The translations under genes and the position numbers were made by a program. A stretch of 64,000 nt of DNA from contig JBAXER010000004.1 of NCBI GenBank assembly GCA_037140375.1, positions 7,123 through 71,122 on the forward strand, given 5' to 3'. How positions within the stretch are numbered: position 1 is the stretch's first letter; every line of letters starts with the position of its first letter. Source of the DNA: WLMZ01 sp037140375 (GTDB lineage: Bacteria > Actinomycetota > Acidimicrobiia > Acidimicrobiales > Ilumatobacteraceae). Positions 51,984 to 60,358 of the stretch are shown one piece after another. The notes under the pieces are model-generated. The model was not told the origin of the DNA. It searched no databases and saw only the letters and a program-made list of their open reading frames with translations.

Positions 51984-52850
51984 ATGGACGCCCTCACCGC
52001 ACGTAAGACCTGGCGCAGCATGGAAGCTGTGCACGGGATGATCTATTTCACACCCGACGCCCCGCCCGCATACGCCGCCGTCGGAGTCACCAAGAACCGA
52101 ATGGGCTACTTCGCGTCGCGCGTTGCAGCAATGGGAGCCGTGCCGGTTGAAGTGGTCATGGCCACGTTTTACAACTTTCATCCAGGCCTCGTTCGGGCGA
52201 GCATGCACGATGCGTGGACCGTGACCACGCCAGAGGCGATGCTCAGTGCCCGACTCAACGCCGTGAACACATCACTTACGCGAGCCTTCGGGCCCGAGGT
52301 ACTCAACTCGGCCGAACTCGCCGAAGCGGCCGGCCTCACGCGTCGTGCTGCGCTCATTGCGTGCGAGCACCCTGAGGGCCGACCCTTGTTCGCCGCGCAT
52401 GCCTCGCTGCCGTGGCCCTCCGAACCTCATCTCGAGCTGTTCCACGGCCAAACCCTGCTGCGCGAGTTTCGCGGCGATGGCCACATCGCTGCGCTCATGC
52501 TCGAAGGCCTCAGCGGCCTCGAAGCCTTGATCTCGCACGCAGCAAGTGGAGATGTACCTGCGGCTGCGCTCAAGGCCACCCGCTCATGGAGCGACGCCGA
52601 GTGGGACGCCGGTGTGCAGGCAATGGCGGCACGCGGCCTCGTGAATCTCGACGGATCCTTCACCGATGCAGGCCGCGCCCAACGCCAATGGATCGAAGAC
52701 CGAACCGACCAAAGCGCCCTCGCTCCCTATCTCGAAATAGGCGACGACGCTGCGCTGACCTTGCGCGGCACCGGCAAGAAGCTCACCGAACTGGTGATGA
52801 CCGCCGGACTTCTTACCTTCGATCCTCGCCGTCTCGTAGACGCAGATTGA
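51984..52850 (+). CDS. SCO6745-family protein
   Basis: A 288-residue helical protein of an actinobacterial family I know by the Streptomyces locus SCO6745. It opens with ARKTWRSMEAVHGMIYFTP and contains GYFASRVAAMGAVPVEVVMATFYNFHP. A winged-helix-like C-terminal part is visible (SDAEWDAGVQAMAARGLV...DAGRAQRQWIEDRTD), which suggests possible regulatory function, but no reaction is known. It is divergent from the SDR gene by 39 bases and upstream of the OYE gene by 25 bases. Confidence 0.8.
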   Translation: MDALTARKTWRSMEAVHGMIYFTPDAPPAYAAVGVTKNRMGYFASRVAAMGAVPVEVVMATFYNFHPGLVRASMHDAWTVTTPEAMLSARLNAVNTSLTRAFGPEVLNSAELAEAAGLTRRAALIACEHPEGRPLFAAHASLPWPSEPHLELFHGQTLLREFRGDGHIAALMLEGLSGLEALISHAASGDVPAAALKATRSWSDAEWDAGVQAMAARGLVNLDGSFTDAGRAQRQWIEDRTDQSALAPYLEIGDDAALTLRGTGKKLTELVMTAGLLTFDPRRLVDAD

Positions 52851-52875
52851 CCCGACCGCACTATCGTATTGCCCG

Positions 52876-54858
52876 ATGGCGTATCGATATCTGTGGACCC
52901 CACTACAACTCGGACCCGTGTCCACGCTGAACCGCATTGTGTTCAGCGCGCATCTCACCAACTACGCGCTCGACGGCAAACCCACTGAGCAACACGCTGC
53001 GTATTACGCGGCACGCGCTGCGGGCGGAACCGGCCTGATCATCACCGAGGAACACTCGACCCACCCCACCGACTGGCCGTACGAGAAGCTCATCCACGGT
53101 TTCCACCGTGATGTCATACCCGGCTACCGCACGATCACCGACGCGGTGCATCGCCACCGCACGCCGATCTTTGCTCAGATCAACCACAACGGTGGGCAGG
53201 CCAGCAGCATGTTCAGCCGGCTGCCGGTGTGGGCTCCATCGCCAGTGGCCGATCCGTTGTTCCGCGAGGTTCCCAAGGCCGTGTCGCTCGCTGAGATCGA
53301 CGAGATCATTGCTGGCTATGCGCTGGTGGCCGAGCATTGCGCCGAGGGTGGCTTCGATGGCATCGAACTGCAGTGCAGCCACTCGTCCATCGTGCGCGGC
53401 TTCCTGTCGCCCGCTACCAACAAGCGCACCGACGACTACGGCGGCTCGTTGCAAAACCGGGCGCGACTCTTGGTCGACATCGTGCATGCCGTTCGTCGTG
53501 TCATCGGTAATCGCCTTGCACTCGGGGTTCGCATCTGCGGTGACGAACTCATCGACGGCGGCACCACCATCGACGAAGCCGTACAGATCGCACAGATCGT
53601 CGAAGCAACCGGTCAGGTCGATTACATCAACACCTCCATTGGTGTCGCTACGGCAAGCCTGTTCATGATCGAAGCGAGCATGCACATTCCGCCCGGCTAC
53701 GCAATGTTCATCCCCAGCGCCATTCGCAAAGCGGTAGATCTGCCCGTGGTGGGCGTCGGGCGCTTCAAGGATCCGCTGCAAGCCGAGCGCGCCTTGGCCG
53801 AAGGCCACTGCGATCTCGTGGGCATTGTGCGCGGTCAGATCGCCGATGCCGACTTCGCCGCAAAAGCGCGCGCCGGGTCGAGCGACGAAACACGTTTGTG
53901 TCTGAGCTGCAATCAAGAATGCGTCGGCCGCATGGGCATGAACCGTTGGCTCGGATGCATCGAGAATCCACGCACGGGTCGTGAAGCCGAATATGTGCGG
54001 CGCGAACTCAGCGACAACAAGATCGCTGTCACGCTCGGGCGTTCGTCAGTCTCGGCACGCAAGCAAGTGATGGTCGTGGGCGCAGGCCCCGGCGGGCTTC
54101 AAGCCGCCATCTCAGCGGCACGCGCTGGCCATCAGGTAACCGTCTACGAGAAGCAAGCGGAGGCCGGCGGCCAGGTGCGCCTCGCCGCAAGCGTTCCGAA
54201 TCGCGCCGAGTTCGGCGACATGATTCGCAACCAACTCACCGAGTGCCGACGTCTTGGCGTGGCCATTGAATACGGCGTTGGGGTGTGGCCTGGCATTGTC
54301 GATGAGCGCCAGCCCGATCATGTGATCGTGGCTACCGGCGCCGAGCCAAACCGACCGTGGTGGGTTCCAGCCGAGGCCGCAAACGTGTGCGATGTGCGTG
54401 ATGTGCTCGAAGGCACCGCCGAACCATTTGGCAACGTCGTCGTTATCGACGAGATCGGTTTTCACCACGCCACTTCGGTGGGCGAACTGTTGGCCGATCG
54501 CGGCTGCAACGTAGAGATCATCACCAACGGCATGGTCGTTGGGCAAGACCTTGGCATCACCCTCGACATGGAGAACTGGTGGGTGCGGGCAAGCGCTAAG
54601 TCGATTACGCAGACCACCGATCTCGTGCCGATGGGCTTCGAAGGCACAACGCTGAACCTGTTGCATCACCCCACCGGCACCCAGGTGACCCGCACCCCCG
54701 ACTGGGTGGTGTTGGCAGTGCCACCGAACCCCGTTGAGTGGCTCTACAAGGCTCTCAAAGATGCAGGCGTCAGCGTGCAACGAGTAGGCGACTGCCTTGC
54801 GCCACGACGTGCACACGCAGCAGTTGTCGACGGCGAACGGGCCGGCTTAGCGATCTAG
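52876..54858 (+). CDS. FadH/old-yellow-enzyme family oxidoreductase (mycofactocin-associated type)
   Basis: A 660-residue protein like 2,4-dienoyl-CoA reductase. The N-terminal FMN TIM barrel (1-350) contains QINHNGGQ and the GFLSP..N.R.DDYGGS block. A 4Fe-4S site follows (CLSCNQECVGRMG...GCIENP), then FAD/NAD domains with VVGAGPGGLQAAISAARAGH. This layout is shared with trimethylamine dehydrogenase and OYE proteins linked to mycofactocin clusters. No mycofactocin genes are present here, so the association is from family resemblance only. The substrate is unknown. Confidence 0.88.
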   Translation: MAYRYLWTPLQLGPVSTLNRIVFSAHLTNYALDGKPTEQHAAYYAARAAGGTGLIITEEHSTHPTDWPYEKLIHGFHRDVIPGYRTITDAVHRHRTPIFAQINHNGGQASSMFSRLPVWAPSPVADPLFREVPKAVSLAEIDEIIAGYALVAEHCAEGGFDGIELQCSHSSIVRGFLSPATNKRTDDYGGSLQNRARLLVDIVHAVRRVIGNRLALGVRICGDELIDGGTTIDEAVQIAQIVEATGQVDYINTSIGVATASLFMIEASMHIPPGYAMFIPSAIRKAVDLPVVGVGRFKDPLQAERALAEGHCDLVGIVRGQIADADFAAKARAGSSDETRLCLSCNQECVGRMGMNRWLGCIENPRTGREAEYVRRELSDNKIAVTLGRSSVSARKQVMVVGAGPGGLQAAISAARAGHQVTVYEKQAEAGGQVRLAASVPNRAEFGDMIRNQLTECRRLGVAIEYGVGVWPGIVDERQPDHVIVATGAEPNRPWWVPAEAANVCDVRDVLEGTAEPFGNVVVIDEIGFHHATSVGELLADRGCNVEIITNGMVVGQDLGITLDMENWWVRASAKSITQTTDLVPMGFEGTTLNLLHHPTGTQVTRTPDWVVLAVPPNPVEWLYKALKDAGVSVQRVGDCLAPRRAHAAVVDGERAGLAI

Positions 54859-54868
54859 GCGTTGTTCT

Positions 54869-55819
54869 CTAGGCCGGACGAGCGCGAGGTCCGCGCTGAT
54901 GATCGTGTGTGTGATCATCGTGCTCTCGTCGCCACGGAAGTTCGGCGAGAAACAGCGCCGCAGCCGGATGTGGATCCATCACGCGCTCAAGGCCGAGCGG
55001 CGGTGTTGGCGCAATTCGCTGATCGCCACGCGCCTGACATTCGGAGCACCAGTAGAGCAAGCGGTGCATGTCGCCGATGCGCTTCACGCGGATGGTGTCG
55101 CCGCAGATTTCGCAGCGTTGACCATTGCGGCCATACACCGACAGACCGTTGTGGTCGTGCGATTCGGTTGGTGCAAATGGGGTCTTGCGATCGGTGATAC
55201 CGGCACGCATCATGCGTGCGATTGTCTGCACCAACTTGCGGGCATCGTCTTGGGTGATCGAACCAGCAGTGGCAAACGGGCTCAACCCAATGTCCCAAAG
55301 CGCTTCGCATCGGTACACATTGCCCACACCACTGGCCACGTGTTGATCGAGCAGCACTTCGGCAATCGGGGCCGATGGGTCGGCGTAATCAAGGATGCGC
55401 CGAACGCAGTCTTCGAGGTTCGCCTTGGGATGCAACAGATCGGGGCCGAGCCCGCCCGAGCCGGGGTGACGATGACGATCGAACTGACGGAAGGTCTCGA
55501 CGACTGGAGCGTTGAAACACACGGCCACCCAATCGGCAACTTCGATGCACACGCGCAATTGTTTGGTGGGCTTATGCCAGTGCTCGCCGACCCTATACAG
55601 ACGCCACGAACCCGTGAACCGATGCTGTGTGTGCAAGGTGAGTCCGTCGTCCCACACGATCTCGAGATGCCTGCCGTAGATGTGCACCTGTTCGATGACG
55701 CGACCGACGACAGGCGTTGGACCAGACAACTTTGGCGCGGAGAAACCGACAGTTGGCTTACCGACCAACGCGGTTCGCAACGCCGTGGCGGTGCGATGGG
55801 CTGTAACACCATCGAGCAC
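54869..55819 (-). CDS. Nei-family DNA glycosylase homologue lacking catalytic N-terminal Pro/Glu
   Basis: A 316-residue protein aligned over its whole length with endonuclease VIII (Nei). The family starts M-P-E-G-D-T; here the corresponding start is GTG followed by L-D-G-V-T-A-H-R, so Pro2 is Leu and Glu3 is Asp. The rest looks intact: LGPDLL, the H2TH segment GVGNVYRCEALWDIGLSP, and a zinc finger CEICGDTIRV...WCSEC. An earlier start only adds a sequence unlike the family. It may be a catalytically dead, lesion-binding or lyase-only protein, or a sequencing artefact. It is divergent from the hypothetical gene at 55892. Confidence 0.75.
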   Translation of the reverse strand: MLDGVTAHRTATALRTALVGKPTVGFSAPKLSGPTPVVGRVIEQVHIYGRHLEIVWDDGLTLHTQHRFTGSWRLYRVGEHWHKPTKQLRVCIEVADWVAVCFNAPVVETFRQFDRHRHPGSGGLGPDLLHPKANLEDCVRRILDYADPSAPIAEVLLDQHVASGVGNVYRCEALWDIGLSPFATAGSITQDDARKLVQTIARMMRAGITDRKTPFAPTESHDHNGLSVYGRNGQRCEICGDTIRVKRIGDMHRLLYWCSECQARGDQRIAPTPPLGLERVMDPHPAAALFLAELPWRREHDDHTHDHQRGPRARPA

Positions 55820-55891
55820 GCAACGCACAATAGTGCGTATTTCGACACCCCTGAGGTGATACCCGATTGTGATCGCACCTAGGGTGACGTC

Positions 55892-56251
55892 GTGACCGAC
55901 AACCAACTTCCTGTCGACGATGAATCAAGCGATGAGATCGTTGACCAGGACGAAGAAGTCGGGCCCATTGATCCCATTGATCCGACGAACGACAACATGG
56001 TCGAGACGGCGCGGCAGCGCTACGGCAAAGGCGGCGCCGCGATGGCGGCCGGAATGTTCGGTCTCGATGTGGCGCTCGGACTCAAAAAGAAGCCCGAATC
56101 GGTGCAGGTGCAAGAGGCCTCCAGCAAGCCGGTAAACCTCGACTCTGATGGCTTCGAGATGCCCATCGATGCCAGCACCACAGTGGCCACGCCCGCCCTC
56201 GAGCGACGCCCGCCAATCGGTGTCGGCAAGCGAAAGTCGCGGCGTTCGTAG
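55892..56251 (+). CDS. Small acidic-to-basic protein of unknown function
   Basis: A 119-residue protein with a GTG start. The first 35 residues are very acidic (DDESSDEIVDQDEEVG). A helix-like centre follows (MVETARQRYGKGGAAMAAGMFGLDVALGLKKKPES), then a basic end, GKRKSRRS. I do not recognise it; similar small proteins with a G-x-A-M-A-A-G-M-x-G core occur in other Actinobacteria as far as I recall. No membrane helix or motif of known function. It starts 72 bases from the divergent Nei-like gene. Confidence 0.7.
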   Translation: MTDNQLPVDDESSDEIVDQDEEVGPIDPIDPTNDNMVETARQRYGKGGAAMAAGMFGLDVALGLKKKPESVQVQEASSKPVNLDSDGFEMPIDASTTVATPALERRPPIGVGKRKSRRS

Positions 56252-56278
56252 CCGCACGGAGCGAACGGAGCGAACGGT

Positions 56279-56815
56279 CTAGGGCAACTCGCCCACGTGC
56301 GCGAGGGCGAACCGAATCAGACGATCGTGGCCCGCTGTCATCTCATCGCGCACCTTTGCGTCAACCGCTTCTTCGGGCGTAAACCACGCAAGATCTAGGG
56401 CCTCTTGCGATGGAGTGCAGTCGCCATCAACGGGCACGACATACGCAAGGCTCACCGCGTGATGGCGAGGATCATGGAAGCCGCTTTGGTCGGGGTCGGG
56501 GAAATACTCGATCACGGTGAACGGCGCTGGGTTCGGTGGGATGCGCGGCAGTGCCACCGGCCCGAGGTCTTTTTCGAGATGGCGAATGAGCGCATCGCGA
56601 ATTCGTTCACCGAACAACACGCGTCCGCTGACCACCATGCGACTAATGGTTCCGTCGGCAGCTACCCGCAGTAAGAGTCCGATGTGCGTCACTCGCCCGA
56701 GCGAGTTCACCCGAACGGGTACGGCGTCTACGTACACCATCGGGACGTTGGCTCGTACTTCTGCAAGTTGGTCTGGACTCATCCAGCCGGTCTTGGTCTC
56801 AATCTGATCGCTCAC
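56279..56815 (-). CDS. DUF4916/Nudix-fold protein with degenerate Nudix box
   Basis: A 178-residue protein with the beginning TGWMSPDQLAEVRANVPMVYVDAVPVRV typical of DUF4916 (cited by TGWMSP and MVYVDAVPV). The Nudix-box position reads GERIRDALIRHLEKDLG, which lacks the REUxEE core needed for metal binding, so diphosphate hydrolysis is doubtful. HHAVSLAYVVPVDG and ALDLAWFTPEEA are the usual following segments. GTG 56815, four bases after AAGGAG, is preferred over a TTG at 56836. Confidence 0.75.
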   Translation of the reverse strand: MSDQIETKTGWMSPDQLAEVRANVPMVYVDAVPVRVNSLGRVTHIGLLLRVAADGTISRMVVSGRVLFGERIRDALIRHLEKDLGPVALPRIPPNPAPFTVIEYFPDPDQSGFHDPRHHAVSLAYVVPVDGDCTPSQEALDLAWFTPEEAVDAKVRDEMTAGHDRLIRFALAHVGELP

Positions 56816-56881
56816 GCTGCTCCTTGGGGGTAACAAATGATCCCAGATGCGAGGCCCAAATTCGCGGCTTACTATGTGACC

Positions 56882-58216
56882 ATGCGTCGTCGGTCGGTTC
56901 TTGTGATGGTTGTCGTTGCTCTGCTCGCCGCGTGTTCTGACGCAGCAACGAACAGCGCGTCGCCCGACTCGAGCGAATTCGCGTCCACATCTGTCGAAGT
57001 TTCAACCACCGCTGCGGCACCGCTTGCCTCCACGGCACCATCCGTCACGGTGCTCACAGTGCCCACAGTGCCCACTGCTGCGGCGCCCTCAACCACGGTG
57101 AAACCTCAGCCAAAACCCAAGACTCCGACACCAACGACAACCGCCTCAACGGTGGCGCCAGGGCCGTACAACAGCGCTCTCTACGCAGACCCTGCGCACT
57201 GGATCTGTCGGGGCGATGTCACCAACGACGTGTGCGACAGCAGTTATCCCGTCACCGCTGTGGCCGCCGATGGCACGTTGACCATCAAACCCTCCGACAT
57301 CGCCATTGACCCGCCCATCGATTGCTTCTACGTGTATCCAACCACCAGCGAAGATGCCACGATGGCCAGCGACTTCACTGCCGGCGCTGAGATAAACACC
57401 ACCATCATGCAGGCCGCGCGTTTCAACCAAGTGTGTCGAGTGTTCGCCCCGATCTACCGCTCGGTTACCAATGCCGGACTCGGCCGGGCGTTCAGTGCGG
57501 GCGACCCACAATTCCCAGCCGCTTGGAACCAGGCGTACCTCGACGTGCTCGACGCGTGGCGCCAATATCTCGCTCACGACAACAATGGACGTCCCGTTGT
57601 GATCCTCGCCCATTCGCAGGGCAGCTTTCATGTGGTTCGCCTGCTGAAAGAAGAAGTCGATCCAAAGCCCGAGCAACGCAACCTTGTCGTTTCGGCCATC
57701 GTCGCTGGAACATCGTTTCAAGTAGCGGCCGGTCGCGACGTGGGCGGCGATACGCAGAACATGCCGTTGTGTCGTTCGAATATCCAATTCGGTTGTGTCA
57801 TCACCTTTCAGACATTCCGCGACAACGTGCCACCCCAACCCGGCACATTGTTCGGCGCGCCCGGCGCAACCACAGACTCGGCGTGCACCAATCCAGCAGC
57901 CCTCGCAGGCGGTGCCGCCTTGCTTGATGCGGCGGCGCCTACGGGTCCATGGATCTTCGCGAGTAGCTACACCGGACCATCGATCACCACTCGATTCATG
58001 AGCGCGCCTGGCCTTGTCACCGGCGAATGCAAAGTGCTCAACGGCTACCACTATTTGGCGGCCACCGTGAACGCCGATCCAACCGATGCCCGCACCGACG
58101 ACATCCGCGGCGACAGCGCGCCCAACTGGGGCCTGCATGCCGTAGATCTCAACCTGTCACAAGAGTCGCTGATCTCGGTGGTCCGATCGCAGGCCGCCGC
58201 CTTCCTCAGTCGCTGA
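56882..58216 (+). CDS. DUF3089 alpha/beta-hydrolase lipoprotein
   Basis: A 444-residue exported protein. A lipoprotein signal peptide ends in the lipobox LLAAC (Cys18), followed by about 75 residues of Thr/Ala/Pro-rich linker. The DUF3089 hydrolase domain contains WICRGD, DCFYVYPT, and the nucleophile elbow ILAHSQGSFHVV with the catalytic Ser. A C-terminal GYHYLA is the likely histidine region. It would act as an esterase or lipase at the outer face of the membrane; the substrate is unknown. Met at 56882 is chosen because it starts the signal peptide. Confidence 0.85.
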   Translation: MRRRSVLVMVVVALLAACSDAATNSASPDSSEFASTSVEVSTTAAAPLASTAPSVTVLTVPTVPTAAAPSTTVKPQPKPKTPTPTTTASTVAPGPYNSALYADPAHWICRGDVTNDVCDSSYPVTAVAADGTLTIKPSDIAIDPPIDCFYVYPTTSEDATMASDFTAGAEINTTIMQAARFNQVCRVFAPIYRSVTNAGLGRAFSAGDPQFPAAWNQAYLDVLDAWRQYLAHDNNGRPVVILAHSQGSFHVVRLLKEEVDPKPEQRNLVVSAIVAGTSFQVAAGRDVGGDTQNMPLCRSNIQFGCVITFQTFRDNVPPQPGTLFGAPGATTDSACTNPAALAGGAALLDAAAPTGPWIFASSYTGPSITTRFMSAPGLVTGECKVLNGYHYLAATVNADPTDARTDDIRGDSAPNWGLHAVDLNLSQESLISVVRSQAAAFLSR

Positions 58217-58264
58217 GTTCGAGCTCCGCATGGAGACTCCCGGCTCGTGGGTTACCCTTGCCCC

Positions 58265-59236
58265 ATGAACCGTGGCGCGCTTCGTAGCCTGACGCCAACA
58301 TGGGTCGCCAACTCGAGTGTCACCGTCGTTGCCGGCAAGGGCGGCGTGGGCTCGAGCACAGTTGCCGCAGCGCTGGCGCTGGTTGCCGCGCGCCAAGGCG
58401 CCGATGTGTTGCTCGTCGCCGTCGACGGCAGGCCAGGCTTGGGACCATTGCTCGGTGGTGAGCCCATCGGCCCCGAAGAGCGAGTACTGCGAGCGTTCAA
58501 AGGCAAGGGTCGCATTCGGGGTCGCACGATTCCGCCCGCCCAAGCGTTCAGCGACTACCTCGAGCTGAAAGGCATCAGCGGACTGTTGCGTAAAGCGGCG
58601 TCGGCCGCATCGCTCGATGTGATTGCCGCCGCCACACCCGGCCTTGAGCACTTGTTGGTGTTGGGCAAGATCAAAGAACTCGATCGAGAGAAGGCCGCCG
58701 ATCTGATCATCGTCGACGCTCCACCCGCCGGACTCGCCGCACCGTTTCTGCGGTCTGCGTCAGCGCTGCAGGCAGTGGTCACCAGCGGACCCATCCGCAC
58801 CCAAGCCGACGAAGTAGCCGCCATGCTCGCCGATCCACGCCGGTGCCAAGGCTTGCTTGTCACCCTTGCCGAAGAGACTCCGGTGAACGAAGTGGTCGAA
58901 CTCGCTTACGACCTCGAGGAGAAGATCGGACTCACACTTGGTCCGCTCGTGGTCAACGCGTGCTGGCCCGATCGCCCCGGATTGCATCTGTCGCCCACCG
59001 CAGCTGCGCGCGCTCAGGGCGTGAAGTTGTCTCGCGCCGCGAAAGCGGCGCTCGATGTTTCGGGCGAGTTCGGGCGTCAACGACTCGAGGGGCAGGGCCG
59101 ACAGCTCACTCGTCTCGGCGAACTGTTGCCGCTCTCACGGGTGATTCTGCCGCGCGTGCCAACGGCTCGTTTCGGGCCAGCCGAGCTCGATGTGCTTGCC
59201 GACGCGTTGTCCGTAGAGCCAGTGGGTGCGCGATGA
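58265..59236 (+). CDS. ArsA/Get3-like ATPase, subunit with lost Walker lysine
   Basis: A 323-residue protein of the ArsA/Get3 family. The deviant Walker A is GKGGVGSST (24-32): the signature lysine K25 is kept, but the P-loop lysine before Ser/Thr is Ser30. Switch II reads IIVDAPPAG instead of DTPPTG. It pairs with the next gene, whose start overlaps its stop (ATGA). Actinobacteria often carry such tandem ArsA-like genes (Rv3679-Rv3680 in M. tuberculosis), which form Get3-like heterodimers. Target-protein or lipid-linked functions are reported there; the role here is unknown. Confidence 0.85.
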   Translation: MNRGALRSLTPTWVANSSVTVVAGKGGVGSSTVAAALALVAARQGADVLLVAVDGRPGLGPLLGGEPIGPEERVLRAFKGKGRIRGRTIPPAQAFSDYLELKGISGLLRKAASAASLDVIAAATPGLEHLLVLGKIKELDREKAADLIIVDAPPAGLAAPFLRSASALQAVVTSGPIRTQADEVAAMLADPRRCQGLLVTLAEETPVNEVVELAYDLEEKIGLTLGPLVVNACWPDRPGLHLSPTAAARAQGVKLSRAAKAALDVSGEFGRQRLEGQGRQLTRLGELLPLSRVILPRVPTARFGPAELDVLADALSVEPVGAR

Positions 59237-60315
59237 CCACGCAACCAACTCTCAACGACGTGCTCGCCAACTCGTCGCTCATCGTCACCTGCGGACCCGG
59301 TGGCGTGGGCAAGACAACTACTGCCGCGGCGCTCGCGATTGCTGCCGCTCGTATGGGTCGACGCGTCGTCGTGGTCACCGTAGATCCGGCCCGCAGGCTC
59401 GCCGATGCGCTCGGCCTCGATATGGAGTCGCGAGCCCATGAGCCCCATCAGGTGAGCGAGGCAACCGATGGCACCGGCTCACTGTCGGCGCTGATGCTCG
59501 ACGCCGAGACCACCTTCGATCGGCTCATCACCGAACGGGCTGGCGATCCCGAACGCGCCGCAGCCGTATTAGCCAACCCTGTGTATCGCAGCCTTGCTGG
59601 TTCGCTGGGCGGCGCTCAGGAGTACATGGCCATCGAGCGTCTGCACCAGTTGCACTCAAGCGGCGCCTACGACCTCGTGGTCATCGACACGCCACCGTCG
59701 CGCCACGCCATCGATCTGCTTGAAGCCCCCGATCGGCTCGTCACGTTTCTGAGCCACCCGATCTATCGAGTGCTCACCCTGCCATCGCGTTCGTTCGCCA
59801 AGGTCACCAACGCTGGCTCGTCGGCGTTCTTGTGGCTGGTGCGCAAACTCGCCGGACCAAAGATCGTCGAAGACACCATCGAGTTCTTCCGATCGTTAGC
59901 AACGATGGAAGACGGCCTGCGCACTCGCGCCGCCGAGGTGTCGGTGTTGCTGCGCGACAAGCAGACGGCCTTCGTCTTGGTGTCGAGCCCCCGCGCCGAG
60001 GCCATCGCCGAGTCAACCCATCTCGTGAACGCGTTGCGCGACGGCGGGTTCCGTCTCGGCGGTGTTGTGGTGAACCTTGTGCACCCATTGCCGCCGCCCG
60101 CCGAAGCGTTCTTCGATCTGGCTCCCGGGCCACTCGCCGACCACGTTGCGTATCACGCCGAACTCTTCGCGCTCGCAACTTCCGAGCGCAGCGAGATGGC
60201 CGAGTTGATGGCGCTCGCCAAGGGTGCAGCCGAAGCCGAACTGCCGTTGCTCGACGCCGACATCCACGACGTCGCTGGCCTCAAAGCGTTGGCCGAAATG
60301 CTCGTCGCCCCCTAG
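59233..60315 (+). CDS. ArsA/Get3-like ATPase, subunit with intact P-loop but no signature lysine
   Basis: A 360-residue partner of the preceding protein. The P-loop is GPGGVGKTT (21-29): K27 is intact, but the signature lysine of the GKGG motif is Pro22. VVVTVDPARRLADALGL and the switch VVIDTPPSRHAIDLL follow, the latter close to Get3's DTxPTGHTLR. The pattern is the complement of the upstream gene. A helical C-terminal region with a hydrophobic patch (SAFLWLVRKLAG) might bind a client helix. It ends 43 bases before the LLM oxidoreductase gene. Confidence 0.88.
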   Translation: MTTQPTLNDVLANSSLIVTCGPGGVGKTTTAAALAIAAARMGRRVVVVTVDPARRLADALGLDMESRAHEPHQVSEATDGTGSLSALMLDAETTFDRLITERAGDPERAAAVLANPVYRSLAGSLGGAQEYMAIERLHQLHSSGAYDLVVIDTPPSRHAIDLLEAPDRLVTFLSHPIYRVLTLPSRSFAKVTNAGSSAFLWLVRKLAGPKIVEDTIEFFRSLATMEDGLRTRAAEVSVLLRDKQTAFVLVSSPRAEAIAESTHLVNALRDGGFRLGGVVVNLVHPLPPPAEAFFDLAPGPLADHVAYHAELFALATSERSEMAELMALAKGAAEAELPLLDADIHDVAGLKALAEMLVAP

Positions 60316-60358
60316 CGCAAACTGTCAGGCAGCCCCGCCGCGGCCGTACCGTAGGGGC

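Noticed and set aside
56252..56278. Repeat GGAGCGAAC-GGAGCGAAC between convergent genes
   Set aside because: Only two short copies in 27 bases; no pairing arms, no further copies seen.
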